A stretch of DNA of 64,000 bases from Asterias rubens (taxonomy: Eukaryota; Echinodermata; Asteroidea; Forcipulatida; Asteriidae). A model generated the notes under the pieces. The model searched no databases. It saw only the letters and a list, made by a program, of their open reading frames with translations, and was not told where the DNA came from. Where the stretch lies: the NCBI RefSeq assembly GCF_902459465.1, contig NC_047083.1, forward strand, positions 932,501-996,500, given 5' to 3'. Shown here piece by piece: positions 25,801-36,630 of the stretch (within the stretch, counting starts at the first letter, position 1; each line of letters opens with the position of its first letter). The position numbers and the translations under genes are program-made.

Positions 25801-28120
25801 ACTGGTGAAACCCACGACGCAGCAATGCTGTTTCAAGCCACTGTTTGGTTTAAAAATACTTATCTTAAAGTTCCTCCTTCTTGCTGTAAACGTGATGCAG
25901 AAGGTGACCCCATTAATCTGAAGAGTTGTCAGAACGAGTTTAATAATGACATGACTTGGGTCAACAACGTGGTAAGTGTCTGCTCTCCTTTGTTTTGTTT
26001 TTTTGGGGGGCGGGGGGCGGATGGGGGGAGAGTATCGGGATAAAGACAATTATATTTTTGTTTAACCCTAATACCGATGTGTGTAAAACATCCTACTGTA
26101 ATGGAGCTGGAAACCGCCTGACTCAGCAGAACATGCACTCAGATATCAAGTTACTCGTCCAAAATAGTTTTTAGGGTGCGCAAACAATGCAAGGAGCTAG
26201 CGTCTCACAACAAAATGCCTCTTGCACTACTCTGATTGGTCATTAAACACGAGCATAAGGATTATGTAAGTCATAATTATCCTTGGCTAAATACGGCACA
26301 AGTTAATTTGACTTGTAAAGGCCATCAAACTTTTGGTTAACAAGTATAAAGTAATTCTTTAGATTGAAATATAACATTGAAGTTGTACTTTAATCTTTCC
26401 TAAAATCTTGTAAATAAAGTGTTTGTTACAAAAAAGGGTTTGTAATTGGGTGGGATGAGTAACCCATTTACCATTCTCAGGGAAAAGATTATATTATTGC
26501 CTTTGGGTGTAATTCTGACTTTCTTGACTTTGAGAAATTGTTCAGCTCTGTCTTTTTAAGATCTGGGACTCTGTGAAATTGACCTTTGAATCGGCGAGTG
26601 AGTCATACCCTTTCTTTACTAGTCTGCCAGGCGAGTCAAATAAGTTTTCATTGGCACGATAAATGAAGGGTATGGTGGTAAATTCTTAAGGAGAGATTGC
26701 TTTGTAGTTTGCAAAATGATTTGACAAGTCTTGATTTGCGCTAGATTTAATGTGGCCGATTGTTTATTTCATTATGGGGGTGTTCAAACTTCCACATGTC
26801 TGGCATGCAGTTAGGTGGATGAGGTAGCGTACTGAGCATTAACCCAATTCACTGACGTCATCATCAGAATAATCTTTGATGCGCCATTTTGGTGGGCAAT
26901 GTCACTGTTGAAATGAAGTGTGCATTTTAGGCATTTACACATTTTGGCCACCAAAATGGTGAGCGTAACACAGTCGTCGCGTGTGCCGTGCGTGCAAGGG
27001 GTCGATACAGTGCTTTAGAGACATTGGTGTATGGGTGTGTTTTAAAGGCAGTGGACACTATTGGTAATTACTCAAAATAACTGTTAGCATAAAACCTTAC
27101 TTGGTAACGAGTAATGGGGAGAGGTTGGTAGTATAAAACATCCTGAGAAATGGCTCCCTCTGAAGTGGAGTCGTTTTCGAGAAAGAAGTAATTTTCCACG
27201 AATTTGATTTTGAGACTTTAGATTTAGAATTTGAGGTCTTGAAATCAAGCATCTGAAAGCACACAACTTCAGTAGGCAGTGGTGTTTTTTCTTTTATTAT
27301 TATGTCGCAACTTCGACGACCGATTGAGCTCAAATTTTCACAGGTTTGTTATTTTATACATACAGGTATGTTGAGATACAGCAAGTGAAAAGAGTAGTCT
27401 TTGACAAATACCAATAGTGACTGTCCAGTGTCTTTCATAAGCGGTGTCTCTGATATTCTCTGTCTCCTTGTTTTATTTCTGCAGGGCTGTCACCCTATGG
27501 TTGTTCAGCAGGCCTACAAATTCGCAACGATTTTAGCTGGTGTTGGTATAGGCATCTCTCTGTTTCAGGTTGGTCAATTGAGACTTTTGAGCCTTTAATT
27601 TTGGTTGTCTCTTTTTCTAGTTTTCATGGTTATCTGCATTTTAAACACTGTGTATTTTTATATTTTATTGTTTACTTCCTAGATCGTTTAATGGTTTAAT
27701 ATTTTTATTGTTCATTGTCATGCGCCTTTGAACAGCTTTAGCCTCGAATTGGCGCAGTATAAATACATTTGTATTATGTTAGCAGAAGGGGCACAATTTC
27801 ATAGAGCTGCTTAAGCACACAAAAAAGCTAAGCACAACAAAATTCTGCTTAGAACAAGGTTACCAAACTACTATGTCTTGTGTAGAATTTATGACTGGTA
27901 TCCTGCTCATTTCTGCTTAGCAGATTTATGTTATTAAGCAACTTTTTCTGATTAAGCAGCTACATGAAATTGGGCCCGGATTGTGACTATAATTTTTATA
28001 ACAACGTTCAAACAATGTTGTTTTGTTAAATTTATTTTTAATATTCTTGTATTTTTTTTATTTTTTTATTCACAGCTGTTTGGAATGATCCTGGCTTTCT
28101 GCTTGTATCGACAGATCTGA
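22842..28120 (+). CDS. Tetraspanin 2 (CD9/CD63-like), seven coding exons
   Basis: A second tetraspanin in tandem with the first. Coding exons are 22842-22931, 23275-23472, 24119-24193, 24982-25086, 25783-25971, 27485-27568 and 28076-28120, all joined in phase 0 with GT/AG introns, giving 261 aa. Four hydrophobic segments lie at about residues 19-45, 65-87, 92-117 and 228-256. The large loop holds the CCG motif at 159-161, a PPSCC motif at 187-191 and cysteines at 205 and 221, giving six loop cysteines. Cysteines 13, 17 and 18 before the first membrane segment could be palmitoylated. Intron positions match tetraspanin 1, except that an extra intron splits the region encoded there by a single exon (9989-10177). 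The protein is too divergent from copy 1 to be a recent duplicate. The specific family member is not assignable by eye. Confidence 0.93.
23698..24086 (+). repeat. Family 1 MITE in tetraspanin 2 intron 2
   Basis: Begins TTAAAGGCAGTGGACACTTT and ends AGTGTCCACTGCCTTTAA, with a full-length interior. It ends only 32 bases before the exon 3 start, so it lies in or near the branch-point region. Confidence 0.85.
24378..24624. repeat. Family 4 MITE, full palindromic copy
   Basis: GGGCCCAATTTCATAGAGCT and AGCTCTATGAAATTGGGCTC are terminal inverted repeats. GATAAAAACAGGATTACCAA and TTGGTAATCCTGTTTTTATC are inner arms. It lies in tetraspanin 2 intron 3. Confidence 0.8.
26825..27003 (-). repeat. Family 8 repeat, copy 2 (inverted)
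   Basis: ACGTCATCATCAGAATAATC and GATGCGCCATTTTGGTG are the reverse complement of the block at 16850-17055. It is in tetraspanin 2 intron 5. Confidence 0.65.
27042..27437 (-). repeat. Family 1 MITE, reverse orientation, in intron 5
   Basis: Begins TTAAAGGCAGTGGACACTAT and continues GGTAATTACTCAAAATAACT. The far end (TACCAATAGTGACTGTCCAG) is slightly damaged. It lies about 50 bases before tetraspanin 2 exon 6. Confidence 0.8.
27790..27977. repeat. Family 4 MITE in tetraspanin 2 intron 6
   Basis: CAATTTCATAGAGCTGCTTA and TAAGCAGCTACATGAAATTG are inverted ends, with TGGTATCCTGCTCATTTCTG inside. Confidence 0.7.
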
Positions 28121-28187
28121 CCAAAACCAAATTTGAATTAAAAATATATTTAAAAAAATTCATCAGCATGAAATGTTCAACTATGTC

Positions 28188-28590
28188 CCTAATAATAATA
28201 ATAATAGTAATAATGACATCTTCTATAGCACCGGTATCCACAACAAAGTGCTCATGGCACTTGCTCGAATAAAAACGTTCCCCCTTGGTTGTTTTCCAGC
28301 AGTGCAAAGATCAAGAAAAATTCCAATGTCTAGTGAATGTTACTGAAATGTTTTTGGAAAAAAATGGGTCTTCAGGGTTGATTTGAAAGTGTTTATTATC
28401 TGGATGGCTCTGATGGAATGTGGTAGACCATTCCTCACCTTCCCTGCAGCTACCTGGAAAGAATGGGATCCACATGAATTACTTCCAGCACAATCCACAA
28501 AACGAAACTTGTCAGCAGCTGAACGTAGGTGATCACGTGCTGGTACATATGGCTGGATGAGATCACAGAGGTTCTATATATGCACCATGT
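28188..28590 (-). repeat. Probable dispersed retroelement fragment
   Basis: Starts with a (TAATAA)n run and then CTTCTATAGCACCGGTATCC. The layout resembles the 3' end of a retroelement read on the minus strand with a TTA-rich tail. The family was not identified. Confidence 0.35.
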
Positions 28591-28726
28591 TTCAAGAATA
28601 CCCCAGGGTTTTATCGCTTACACCCCTACTCAAGTGTTTGGCTACGATCGATTGGTATTAATCCTAACTTGCTTTTGATGACACAGAGATAAGATTGGTT
28701 GACAAATTGCGGAGTTTAAGGGTGCG

Positions 28727-28925
28727 GTGCGTTCAATAAGCTTCCCTGTGTCCCCTGCTCACTCGGATGAGCCCCTGACAAGAGCTTATAGAATGATCAC
28801 TCACCCTCTCGTGGTGACGTTGTGCACCTCGGGCCATCCCCAAGTGACCCGTCCCAAAAGCAGGGCTCTTGGCTGACCTAGGTGAGCCCCTGGAATGAGG
28901 TCAAAGCTGTTCGAAGGTACCGCTG
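28727..28925. repeat. Family 6 fold-back element, copy 2
   Basis: GGTGCGTTCAATAAGCTTCC, GATGAGCCCCTGACAAGAGC and GTGAGCCCCTGGAATGAGGT match the reverse complement of parts of 10663-10890. Confidence 0.6.
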
Positions 28926-29775
28926 GCAGACCAAACCCAAAGATTGATTGATCAATGATAAGATTGATTACTGGAGATAAGATTAATTATAAAGCTTTAT
29001 GACCCCCCCCCCCCCCCCCCCCCCCCGGGGTGCCTATTCCCAGGGAAAGGAGTAGTGTGAAAAGGGATTTAAATGTTTGCACCTAATTATTACAACCCAG
29101 TTTTGTCTCATATGACTTGTGTTATTTTCAATGTTTATTTGTTATATTACTGTCTTTCAACTTGCAGTGCAATTGTTCGTTATCCTTGGTTTATATTTTA
29201 TTACTAACACTAAGCTGGTTTCATATTGCCTTTTTTTACTGTGTGGTGCAATGTATTTATTATAAGGCTAAATAAAATAAAAATATGTTTAACATCCTGC
29301 CTTTTGGAAAAAGAAAAAAACGAGGAGGTTTTTTTTCCTCTTCTTTTTATAAGACAACTGACTCGGTTTTTTTTTTTTTTTTTTTTCAAACTTTTTTATT
29401 CTTTTTTCTGAGTTTGTATAAACTTATCCCTTTTTAAAAAGGGAGGCGGCCTCTGAATAGGATGTTGGCGATGACGCTAAACATGTTTTAGTTTTTGGGG
29501 GGCCTAAGGCCTTGTTTTTCTAAAATTTTGTTTTTGTTCTCACCTGTTAACAAATAAATTTTGAAGCAAGAATCAATTTCAAACTGATGTTGATTTTTAA
29601 AACAGATGTTCCTGATACATTTATTGATGATTTGATTTTAAAGGGTTATCTCCTTTGAAATATCAATAATGTTAATTTATTGGCAAGTTACTTAACAAAA
29701 AAATACACACTTAATCTTGTAGGGTTTGAAATAATGTCATGTTCATACACATGTCTTTCTGGGAGTTGTGTTTTG

Positions 29776-29922
29776 CTCTGAAAAGAACCTGGGGTTCTGA
29801 AAAGAACTTGGGGTTCTGAAAAGAACCTGGGGTTCTGAAAAGAACTTGGGGTTTTGAAAAGAACCTGGGGTTCTGATAAGAACATTGGGTTCTGAAAAGA
29901 ACCTGAGGTTCTGAAAAACGGT
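29776..29922 (+). repeat. Minisatellite, 19-bp unit (GAACCTGGGGTTCTGAAAA)
   Basis: About eight near-identical 19-base units, each itself partly palindromic (GAACC...GGTTC). C/T and A/T variants occur between units. Confidence 0.9.
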
Positions 29923-30062
29923 GAGTTTAGAATTGTTTTGGGGTGGGGGATGAAATATTAAATAGGCTGAGATTTTTAAATGTAAATAATGTAAAATTTG
30001 AAATTATTTAGCAGTGCCTTACTAAGTCTGTATGAAATTTATAATAAACAGGAATTCCTCTT

Positions 30063-30431
30063 TTAAAGGCAGTGGACACTATTGGTAATTACTCATAATA
30101 ATTATAAGCATAAAACCTTACTTGGTAACGAGTTATCGGGAGAGGTTGATAGAATAAAACATTGTGAGAAATGGCTCCCTCTGAAGTAACATTGTTTTTG
30201 AGAAAAAAGTAATTTTCCACGAATTTGATTTCGAGACCTCAGATTTTGAATTTGAGGTCTCGAAATCAAGCATCTGAAAGCACACAGCTTCGTGTGACAA
30301 GGGTGTTTTTTCTCTCATAGTTATCTCGCAACTTCGATGACCAATTGAGCTCACATTTTCACAGGCTTGTTATTTAATGCATATGAGAAGACTGGTCTTT
30401 GACAATTACCAATAGTGTCCACTGTCTTTAA
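30063..30431 (-). repeat. Family 1 MITE, reverse orientation
   Basis: Begins TTAAAGGCAGTGGACACTAT and ends AGTGTCCACTGTCTTTAA, with a complete interior. Confidence 0.85.
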
Positions 30432-30623
30432 AGGGAAGGTAAACATTTGGTAATCACTCTAGAAATTATTGGCAATAAAAGTTTGTACTACAAGCCTACA
30501 TAAGCTTGTGATAGTATGAAGTATCATGGGAAACCTTTCAAAAAGTAATGTGGTTTGTAAAAAGATATCAGTTTTAATTCCTGAACACTTGAATCTGGAA
30601 GCGTTACTGCGGTAATTCTTATC

Positions 30624-30785
30624 AGATTATGTATTCCTATTTGGGATTATGTATTCCTATCCTATTTGGGATTATGTATTCCTATTTGGGATTATGTTTT
30701 CCTATTTGGGATTTTGTATTCCTATTCGGGATTATGTATTCCTATTTGGGATTATGTATTCCTATTTGGGATTATGTTTCCTGTG
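30624..30785 (+). repeat. Minisatellite, 20-bp unit (TTATGTATTCCTATTTGGGA)
   Basis: About eight copies of a 20-base unit with few substitutions (TTTT for GTAT, TTCGGG for TTTGGG). Open frames across it are a by-product of the repeat. Confidence 0.9.
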
Positions 30786-32107
30786 TGGACACAACCGCAT
30801 CGGATTTTTGCGATATCTGAAAAACGTGAACGAATTTTCACATGTAATGAGTCAGTAAGATGGCCTTAGCTTTTGATCCAAACCGGACCTTCTTCAGAGG
30901 CAATAAGTTGTATTGTATACATAATAATATTATATTTTAAATTTACATACATCGGATTAAACCAATTGAACTGTTCCAAAAAAAAATGTATACTTTACCT
31001 TAAAACCATGTGACATGTAACATCACAAGGTCAAAGGATCACAAGGCTAGTGTTCATACATAGCTAAATTAACAAAATCATGAAAGAAAAAACAAAATTA
31101 ATAAAAAATGCAAATAAGACTTCCACCATACTCTATAGGAGGGAAATGGTGCAGCCATCCTCCTTTTGTGCCTTAGAATAATTGTATAAAAACACGAAAT
31201 AATTTGCAGAATAAGTTTTGTTTTAATATTGTTGTAAATTGTGTGATCTTTATTTAACGCATGTATCAAGTTTTAAAAAGCATGTACTTATGCTGAATAA
31301 GTAAATTTAAGGCATTAACAACAATAGGCTATGCAGGATGTGATATTTTAAACAATATTATTTTTCAAAGTTGAATTTTTTTATTTTATATTCGCTTATA
31401 TTTGTGGTCAGGATTTATACCTTCTTTTGCTTTAAATATTCAAATAATAAAAGCGCTTTAAGCAGTTGTTTTCTTCCAAATTCTTCTACAATTTTAGGTT
31501 TGTAACCATTTTTTTGGGGGGGGGGGGTAGGGTGAGAAGTTTTGGGGTTTGGGATATTATAAGCTAAAAAACACAAATGCAGCCAAGAGAATTTTTTTGC
31601 AAAGCATACTAATGTTTAAAATCTGACACTTCATAAGAATCATAACTAAAAATTCCAAACTGCTTTTAAATGTCATCCGAAGTTTAAGAGAAGGAAGTAA
31701 TATTTGGTGCGAATTTAACTAGATTGCTACTTAGTTTAAAAAATAAATAAAAAACTATTTTAGTTATACAAATGGTTTTTATCACAGTTAAACTTGCTGA
31801 AAGTACATTCCAGAACGTGGAGAATTATTTCAAACTCTTCACAAATGTATTGTTGCCAGTAAACGTTTTTAAATTCTCATTCAAATTTATGTGTTTGTTA
31901 GTATGTTTTATTTCAGTTTTTTTTTTTAGGTTTTTTTTTTACAACTATTATAGTTTTTGTAATTTGGCATAACTCTGTATGATTATGTAAATGTCTTGCA
32001 TTAATACAAGGTATAGAATGTTTGCTGCTATTGTTTGAGAGATTAAAAAATCAATGTTTCAAAAATGTGTTAGTTTGTTCAAACCAATAAATTGTTTTGT
32101 GGATATT

Positions 32108-32305
32108 TTTGGCACTGGACACTATTGGAAATTACTCAAAATAATTGTTAGCATTAAAACATATTAAGTAGCATACAAGCAATGGAGAGCTGTTGTTAGT
32201 AAAAAATAACATTGTGAGAGACGGATCCCTCTAAAGTAAAATTTCCCAATTAAATATTTTAACCAGCTGAGGTCTCAAATTCAAAGCATCTGAAAGTTTT
32301 GTTTT
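32108..32305 (-). repeat. Family 1 partial copy
   Basis: GGCACTGGACACTATTGGAA and TTACTCAAAATAATTGTTAG match the right half of family 1 in reverse. The other end is absent. Confidence 0.65.
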
Positions 32306-32465
32306 CACCTATATCCATCCCCATGTCAAGAAACAGGTCCTGGGGGTTATACATAAATATACTAAACTCTGACAACAGGTAATTCAAAAAACTTTCATGA
32401 CTTTTTCATATAAGTTCTGTTTTCAAATTCCTATACCATCCCCTAGCACATCATCTGAGACCTGG

Positions 32466-32668
32466 ATCCAGTTTCATAGAGCTGCTAAGCACAAACATTT
32501 GCTTAGCATGACATTTTTGCCTAGATAAAAAAAAGATTAGCAACCAAATTTTCATGTGATTTTCAGGGTAAGCAAACAACAGCTGAGTACCTTTAACAAG
32601 CAATATGCAACAATGCAAATTTGATTGGTAATCCTGTTTTTAATTAAGGAAGAATTTCATGCTAAGCA
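32466..32668. repeat. Family 4 MITE, partial
   Basis: CAGTTTCATAGAGCTGCTAA begins it, and ATTGGTAATCCTGTTTTTAA is the inner right arm. The outer right end is lost, just before the promoter-like block of gene A. Confidence 0.6.
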
Positions 32669-32705
32669 AAACAAAAACACTTTCATGGTCACCCCCACGG
32701 TATCA

Positions 32706-32855
32706 ACAGCTACCCCGCCCACCCACTTGTTAAACCTAAACTGTAGAGGGCGGGATTTGCTAAAATGGTCATTGTGTTATTCTCTGTGTGGCGGGTCAAT
32801 TCTCGAACGGCGTGACATAGACTAGTTTTTTGATTGAATTTACACATAAAAAAAG
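32706..32855 (+). promoter_or_regulatory. Promoter-like block and candidate 5'UTR exon of zinc-finger gene A
   Basis: ACCCCGCCCACCCACTTGTT is followed by AACTGTAGAGGGCGGG (motif at 32741-32752) and then about 100 bases ending AAAAAG|GTATGT at 32855/32856, a good splice donor. The same arrangement occurs upstream of the other finger arrays at 38.56 kb and, less exactly, at 47.95 and 58.40 kb. Gene A has a splice acceptor immediately before its ATG, which fits a non-coding first exon here. The transcription start has not been determined. Confidence 0.5.
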
Positions 32856-33037
32856 GTATGTTTCTGCTTTTTGTTAATGAGTTATATGTGTATTTCTTAC
32901 AGGCTGTTAAGATTGTACATAATGTCGGGTACGCAAAACCATTTTTAGTAGAGGCAGTTTTTAATTTTAGTACAATGTAAATAAATTTTCCTTTTTCGTC
33001 ACTCACCACTTGCTTCCCGAGTCTACCCGCAACTCCG

Positions 33038-33068
33038 ATGCGTTGCCGATGCGTTGCCGATGCGTTTT
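33038..33068 (+). repeat. Short tandem repeat (CGATGCGTTGC)
   Basis: Three CpG-containing units of about 11-12 bases, CGATGCGTTGC / CGATGCGTTTT. Confidence 0.7.
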
Positions 33069-33501
33069 AATCAGCTTTTGCCCGCTTTTATCTGCAGGAG
33101 GGGTTGGTGTGTGTGGTTTTTCATGCGTGACCTCGGTATGGTTTGAGAAAGGGCTTCTGAAATTCAGGCTTTTTCGGCATTATCTGAAAAGTATTGACAG
33201 AAAGGAATAATGTAGCGGTGACACTGAAATAAACTTCCAAAAAGACCAAAGAGCATATCTAATCTGTCGTTTTGTATGACAAAAAACGGTGCAACTCAAA
33301 TTTTTAAAAGAGAAATTTGTACGTAAAAAATTGCTTCAAAAAGAAAGAAAACAAGTCACAAAAACACGACAGATTCAAGATTGTCCCGTTATGAATGTCA
33401 GCAACAGTCCAAAAATAGTATACATGGATAGATTATTTAATATTCTTCCTGGAAATGTTATCAAAAGCGAGACCAGATCGAACCCATTTACTTAAGGACA
33501 T

Positions 33502-33890
33502 TTAAATGAACATGTTGCCTTGGATCCGGCGAGTTGGTCTATAAAAAGGGTTTGTACACAAATTTTATCAAATGCATTGGTTAAAAAGATGTTTTAAAAG
33601 TAGAATACAATGATCCACACAAGTTTGCCTCGAAATTGCGAGGTTTGCCTTTTACTGTGCGAACCAACACGGTCGGCCATTTATGGAAGTCAAAATTTTG
33701 ACTCCCATAAATGGCCGACCGTGTTAGTCGACGAGGTAAAAGGAAAACCGTGCAATTTCGAGGCATGTTTGTGTGGATCATTGTATTCTACTTTTACAAT
33801 ATCTTTTTACCCATGTCGATTTCATAACAAATGGTTACACACGCTTTTCAAAGACCAACTCGACCGATCCAATCCAACGTGTTCCTTTAA
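33502..33890. repeat. Family 3 MITE with TTAA ends
   Basis: Begins TTAAATGAACATGTTGCCTT and ends CCAACGTGTTCCTTTAA. Long inner arms include CACGGTCGGCCATTTATGG and CATAAATGGCCGACCGTG. A second copy is at 55394-55763. It lies between the putative first exon and the coding exon of gene A. Confidence 0.8.
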
Positions 33891-34275
33891 GGGAAAAAGT
33901 ACATAAATGTATGGAGTCCAACTAGAGTAATAATTTAGCTTTAACATTTGTTGAGAACGTCCTTCCTCCATGGTTTTACTTACTCCAAGAACTATGCTAC
34001 ATGTATAGGTTCAGTCCGCTATCATCTTAACAGGGAGACCATAGCGGAACGACCCTCATAATTCTAGGAGAAGGTTTTACTTGCCAGCATAATCTTACTG
34101 ACTTTCATTCACAGAACTGACACTAAAGAGAAACTGTTTTTAGTTTTGTTGGTCTTTTTTTTCAGAAAGCATTTGTTAGAAGAGGAATTCTAGATCGTCA
34201 TTAGCAAGATGCTGAAGAGTAAAGATTTTATTGCATTTTTCGTGAAATTGTTTTGTCATTTTTTGTATTACAGAT

Positions 34276-36417
34276 ATGGATTCTCAAGAAAAGACATGTG
34301 ACCCACATGGAGCAAACTACTTGGAAGAAATGGAAAAACCTCAAATAACCCACACAGCCTTCCCAGTTGAGTCTGAGCTAAGAAAGCACCAAACAGTCCT
34401 CACCGAAGAGAAACCATTCATTTGTGATATTTGTGGAAAGATCTTCTCTCTCAAAGAGTCGCTGAAAGATCATCAACGGGTCCACACTGGAGAATTCTTT
34501 TTCATTGAACCTAAATTGGAAGCTCATGATGGTGTTGGTACCGAAGAGAAACCATTTGTTAGCGACATTTGTAAAAAAACTCTTGTTCGAAAAAAACCTC
34601 TTAAGACACAGTGGCTGAGAAGTCACAAAGGAGAGAAACAACTTGGTTGTGAAATTTGTGGAAAAGCGTTTGCTCGAAAAGGTGCCTTAAATAGGCACAT
34701 GCGAGTTCACAAAGGAGAGAAACAACGTGGTTGTGAAATTTGTGGAAAAGCGTTTGCTCGAAAAGGTGCCTTAAATAGGCACATGCGAGTTCACACTGGA
34801 GAGAAACCATTTGTTTGTGACATTTGTGGAAAAGCGTTTGCTCAAAAAGGTGTTCTAAATAGGCACATGGGTGTCAACACTGGAGAGAAACCATTCGGTT
34901 GTCAGAAACCTTTTGTTTGTGACAGTTGTGGAAAAGCATTTAATAAACAATGCCGTCTAAATGTACACATGCGAGTTCACACTGTAGAGAAATCTTTTGT
35001 TTGTGACATTTGTGGAAAAGCATTTGCTTTAAAGAGAGTTCTAAAGGTACACCAGCAAGTTCACACTGGAGAGAAACCATTTGTTTGTAAAATTTGTGGA
35101 AAAGCATTTGCTCAAAAAGGCGTACTAAATAGGCACATGGGTGTCAACACTGGAGAGAAACCATTCGGTTGTCAGAAACCTTTTGTTTGTGACAGTTGTG
35201 GAAAAGCATTTAATAAACAATGCCGTCTAAATGTACACATGCGAGTTCACACTGTAGAGAAATCTTTTGTTTGTGACATTTGTGGAAAAGCATTTGCTTT
35301 AAAGAGAGTTCTAAAGGTACACCAGCAAGTTCACACTGGAGAGAAACCATTTGTTTGTAAAATTTGTGGAAAAGCATTTGCTCAAAAAGGCGTACTAAAT
35401 AGGCACATGGGTGTCAACACTGGAGAGAAACCATTCGGTTGTCAGAAACCTTTTGTTTGCGACAGTTGTGGAAAAGCATTTAATAAACAATGCCGTCTAA
35501 ATGTACACATGCGAGTTCACACTGGAGAGAAATCTTTTCTTTGTGACATTTGTGGAAAAGCATTTGCTAGAAATTACGGTCTAATTTTACATATGCGAGT
35601 CCACACTGGAGAGAAATCATTTGTTTGTGCCATTTGTGGAAAAGTATTTGCTGAAAAAGGGGTTCTAAAGGAACACAAGCAGCAAGTCCACACTAGAGAA
35701 AGACCATTTGTTTGCGACGTTTGTGGAAAAGCATTTGTTTTTGAGAATAACCTTCTGAAACATCACCAAACTCACTCTAAAAATAAACCATCTGTTTGTG
35801 ATATTTGCGGGAAAGCATTTACTCGTAAGGGGAATCTTACGGAACATCTCAAAATTCACACTCTAGAGAAATCATTTGTTTGTGACTTTTGTGGAAAAGC
35901 ATTTACTTCCAAGCGTTATCTTAACGAACATCACAAAATGCACACTCTAGAGAAACCATTTGTTTGTGACATTTGTGGAAAAGCATATTTTTTCAAACGC
36001 TTGTTTAAGAGACACCAACAAGTCCACAGTGGAGAACAGCCATATGTTTGTGAAATTTGTGGGAAAGCATTTACTTATATAGCTTATCTTAATGGACATA
36101 AAAAAACTCACACTGTAGAGAGGTCATTTGTTTGCGACATTTGTGGAAAAGCATATACTTGTAAGCGTTATTTAACCGAACATCACAGATCTCACACTTT
36201 AGAGAAACCTTTTATTTGTCACATTTGTGGAAAAACATTTGTTCAAAAGAGCAGTCTAAGTACTCATTGTAGAATCCACACACGAAAGAAACCTTTTAGT
36301 TGCGACATTTGTGGAAAAGAATTTTCTCAAAAAGGGACTCTAACTAAACACCAGCTAATCCATGCTGGAGAAAAAGTTTTGTTTGTGATGAATACAAACA
36401 ATAAACAAAAACAATAA
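34276..36417 (+). CDS. C2H2 zinc-finger protein A, 713 aa, about 21 fingers
   Basis: The protein is a probable nuclear sequence-specific DNA-binding protein made almost entirely of Kruppel-type fingers (C-x2-C-x12-H-x3-H with TGEKPF linkers). The ATG follows a splice acceptor (TTTGTATTACAG) by two bases, so I take 34276 as the start. The first 50 or so residues show no KRAB, SCAN, BTB or ZAD domain. A degenerate finger follows finger 1. A three-finger unit of 90 residues (270 bp) is repeated almost exactly from 34861 to 35520. In three fingers of that unit the last zinc ligand is Asn instead of His (HMGVN), and an extra CQKPF spacer follows. Several linkers are TVEKSF or TLEKPF rather than TGEKPF. 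The last finger is intact and the tail is short. Confidence 0.9.
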   Translation: MDSQEKTCDPHGANYLEEMEKPQITHTAFPVESELRKHQTVLTEEKPFICDICGKIFSLKESLKDHQRVHTGEFFFIEPKLEAHDGVGTEEKPFVSDICKKTLVRKKPLKTQWLRSHKGEKQLGCEICGKAFARKGALNRHMRVHKGEKQRGCEICGKAFARKGALNRHMRVHTGEKPFVCDICGKAFAQKGVLNRHMGVNTGEKPFGCQKPFVCDSCGKAFNKQCRLNVHMRVHTVEKSFVCDICGKAFALKRVLKVHQQVHTGEKPFVCKICGKAFAQKGVLNRHMGVNTGEKPFGCQKPFVCDSCGKAFNKQCRLNVHMRVHTVEKSFVCDICGKAFALKRVLKVHQQVHTGEKPFVCKICGKAFAQKGVLNRHMGVNTGEKPFGCQKPFVCDSCGKAFNKQCRLNVHMRVHTGEKSFLCDICGKAFARNYGLILHMRVHTGEKSFVCAICGKVFAEKGVLKEHKQQVHTRERPFVCDVCGKAFVFENNLLKHHQTHSKNKPSVCDICGKAFTRKGNLTEHLKIHTLEKSFVCDFCGKAFTSKRYLNEHHKMHTLEKPFVCDICGKAYFFKRLFKRHQQVHSGEQPYVCEICGKAFTYIAYLNGHKKTHTVERSFVCDICGKAYTCKRYLTEHHRSHTLEKPFICHICGKTFVQKSSLSTHCRIHTRKKPFSCDICGKEFSQKGTLTKHQLIHAGEKVLFVMNTNNKQKQ
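34861..35520 (+). repeat. 270-bp higher-order repeat inside gene A
   Basis: AGGCACATGGGTGTCAACAC occurs at 34861, 35131 and 35401, exactly 270 bases apart. Two full units and one partial unit differ at only a few positions. Each unit encodes three fingers plus a six-residue insertion. Confidence 0.95.
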
Positions 36418-36630
36418 TATTGAAATAACCATTATATAAAAACATTCCTTTATTTTACTCTCATCATTGTTAAAATGTTAAATTTAAAAAAACGCTGAGC
36501 AATTTGTGCATGTGGTTGATTCCTCACTACAATTTGATAACAAATTTTGAGTAAAAAGCCGTGGGCCTACACTCATGAAGCTGCTCAAAGACAATGTACA
36601 CTATTGTTGTGCTTAGCCTCTTTTGTGCTT

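Larger units (their letters stand above)
28121..32700. other. Intergenic region between tetraspanins and zinc-finger cluster
   Basis: About 4.6 kb without a recognisable exon. The first few hundred bases may be 3'UTR of tetraspanin 2. It holds a (TAA)n-led dispersed repeat, a family 6 element, a 24-base poly-C run at 29003-29026, two minisatellites and family 1 copies. The remaining AT-rich DNA (31.0-32.1 kb) shows nothing I can interpret. Confidence 0.5.

Noticed and set aside
25498-26049. 183-aa open frame on the minus strand
   Set aside because: It is antisense to tetraspanin 2 exon 5, which has CCG and PPSCC motifs and correct splice sites. The minus-strand product has no recognisable domain.
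29776-29922. 19-base repeats considered as a CRISPR or transcription-factor array
   Set aside because: Direct head-to-tail units with no spacers; simple minisatellite.
30624-30785. Regularly spaced repeats resembling a CRISPR array
   Set aside because: The 20-base units are directly adjacent with no spacers, and the DNA is from a eukaryote. It is a minisatellite.
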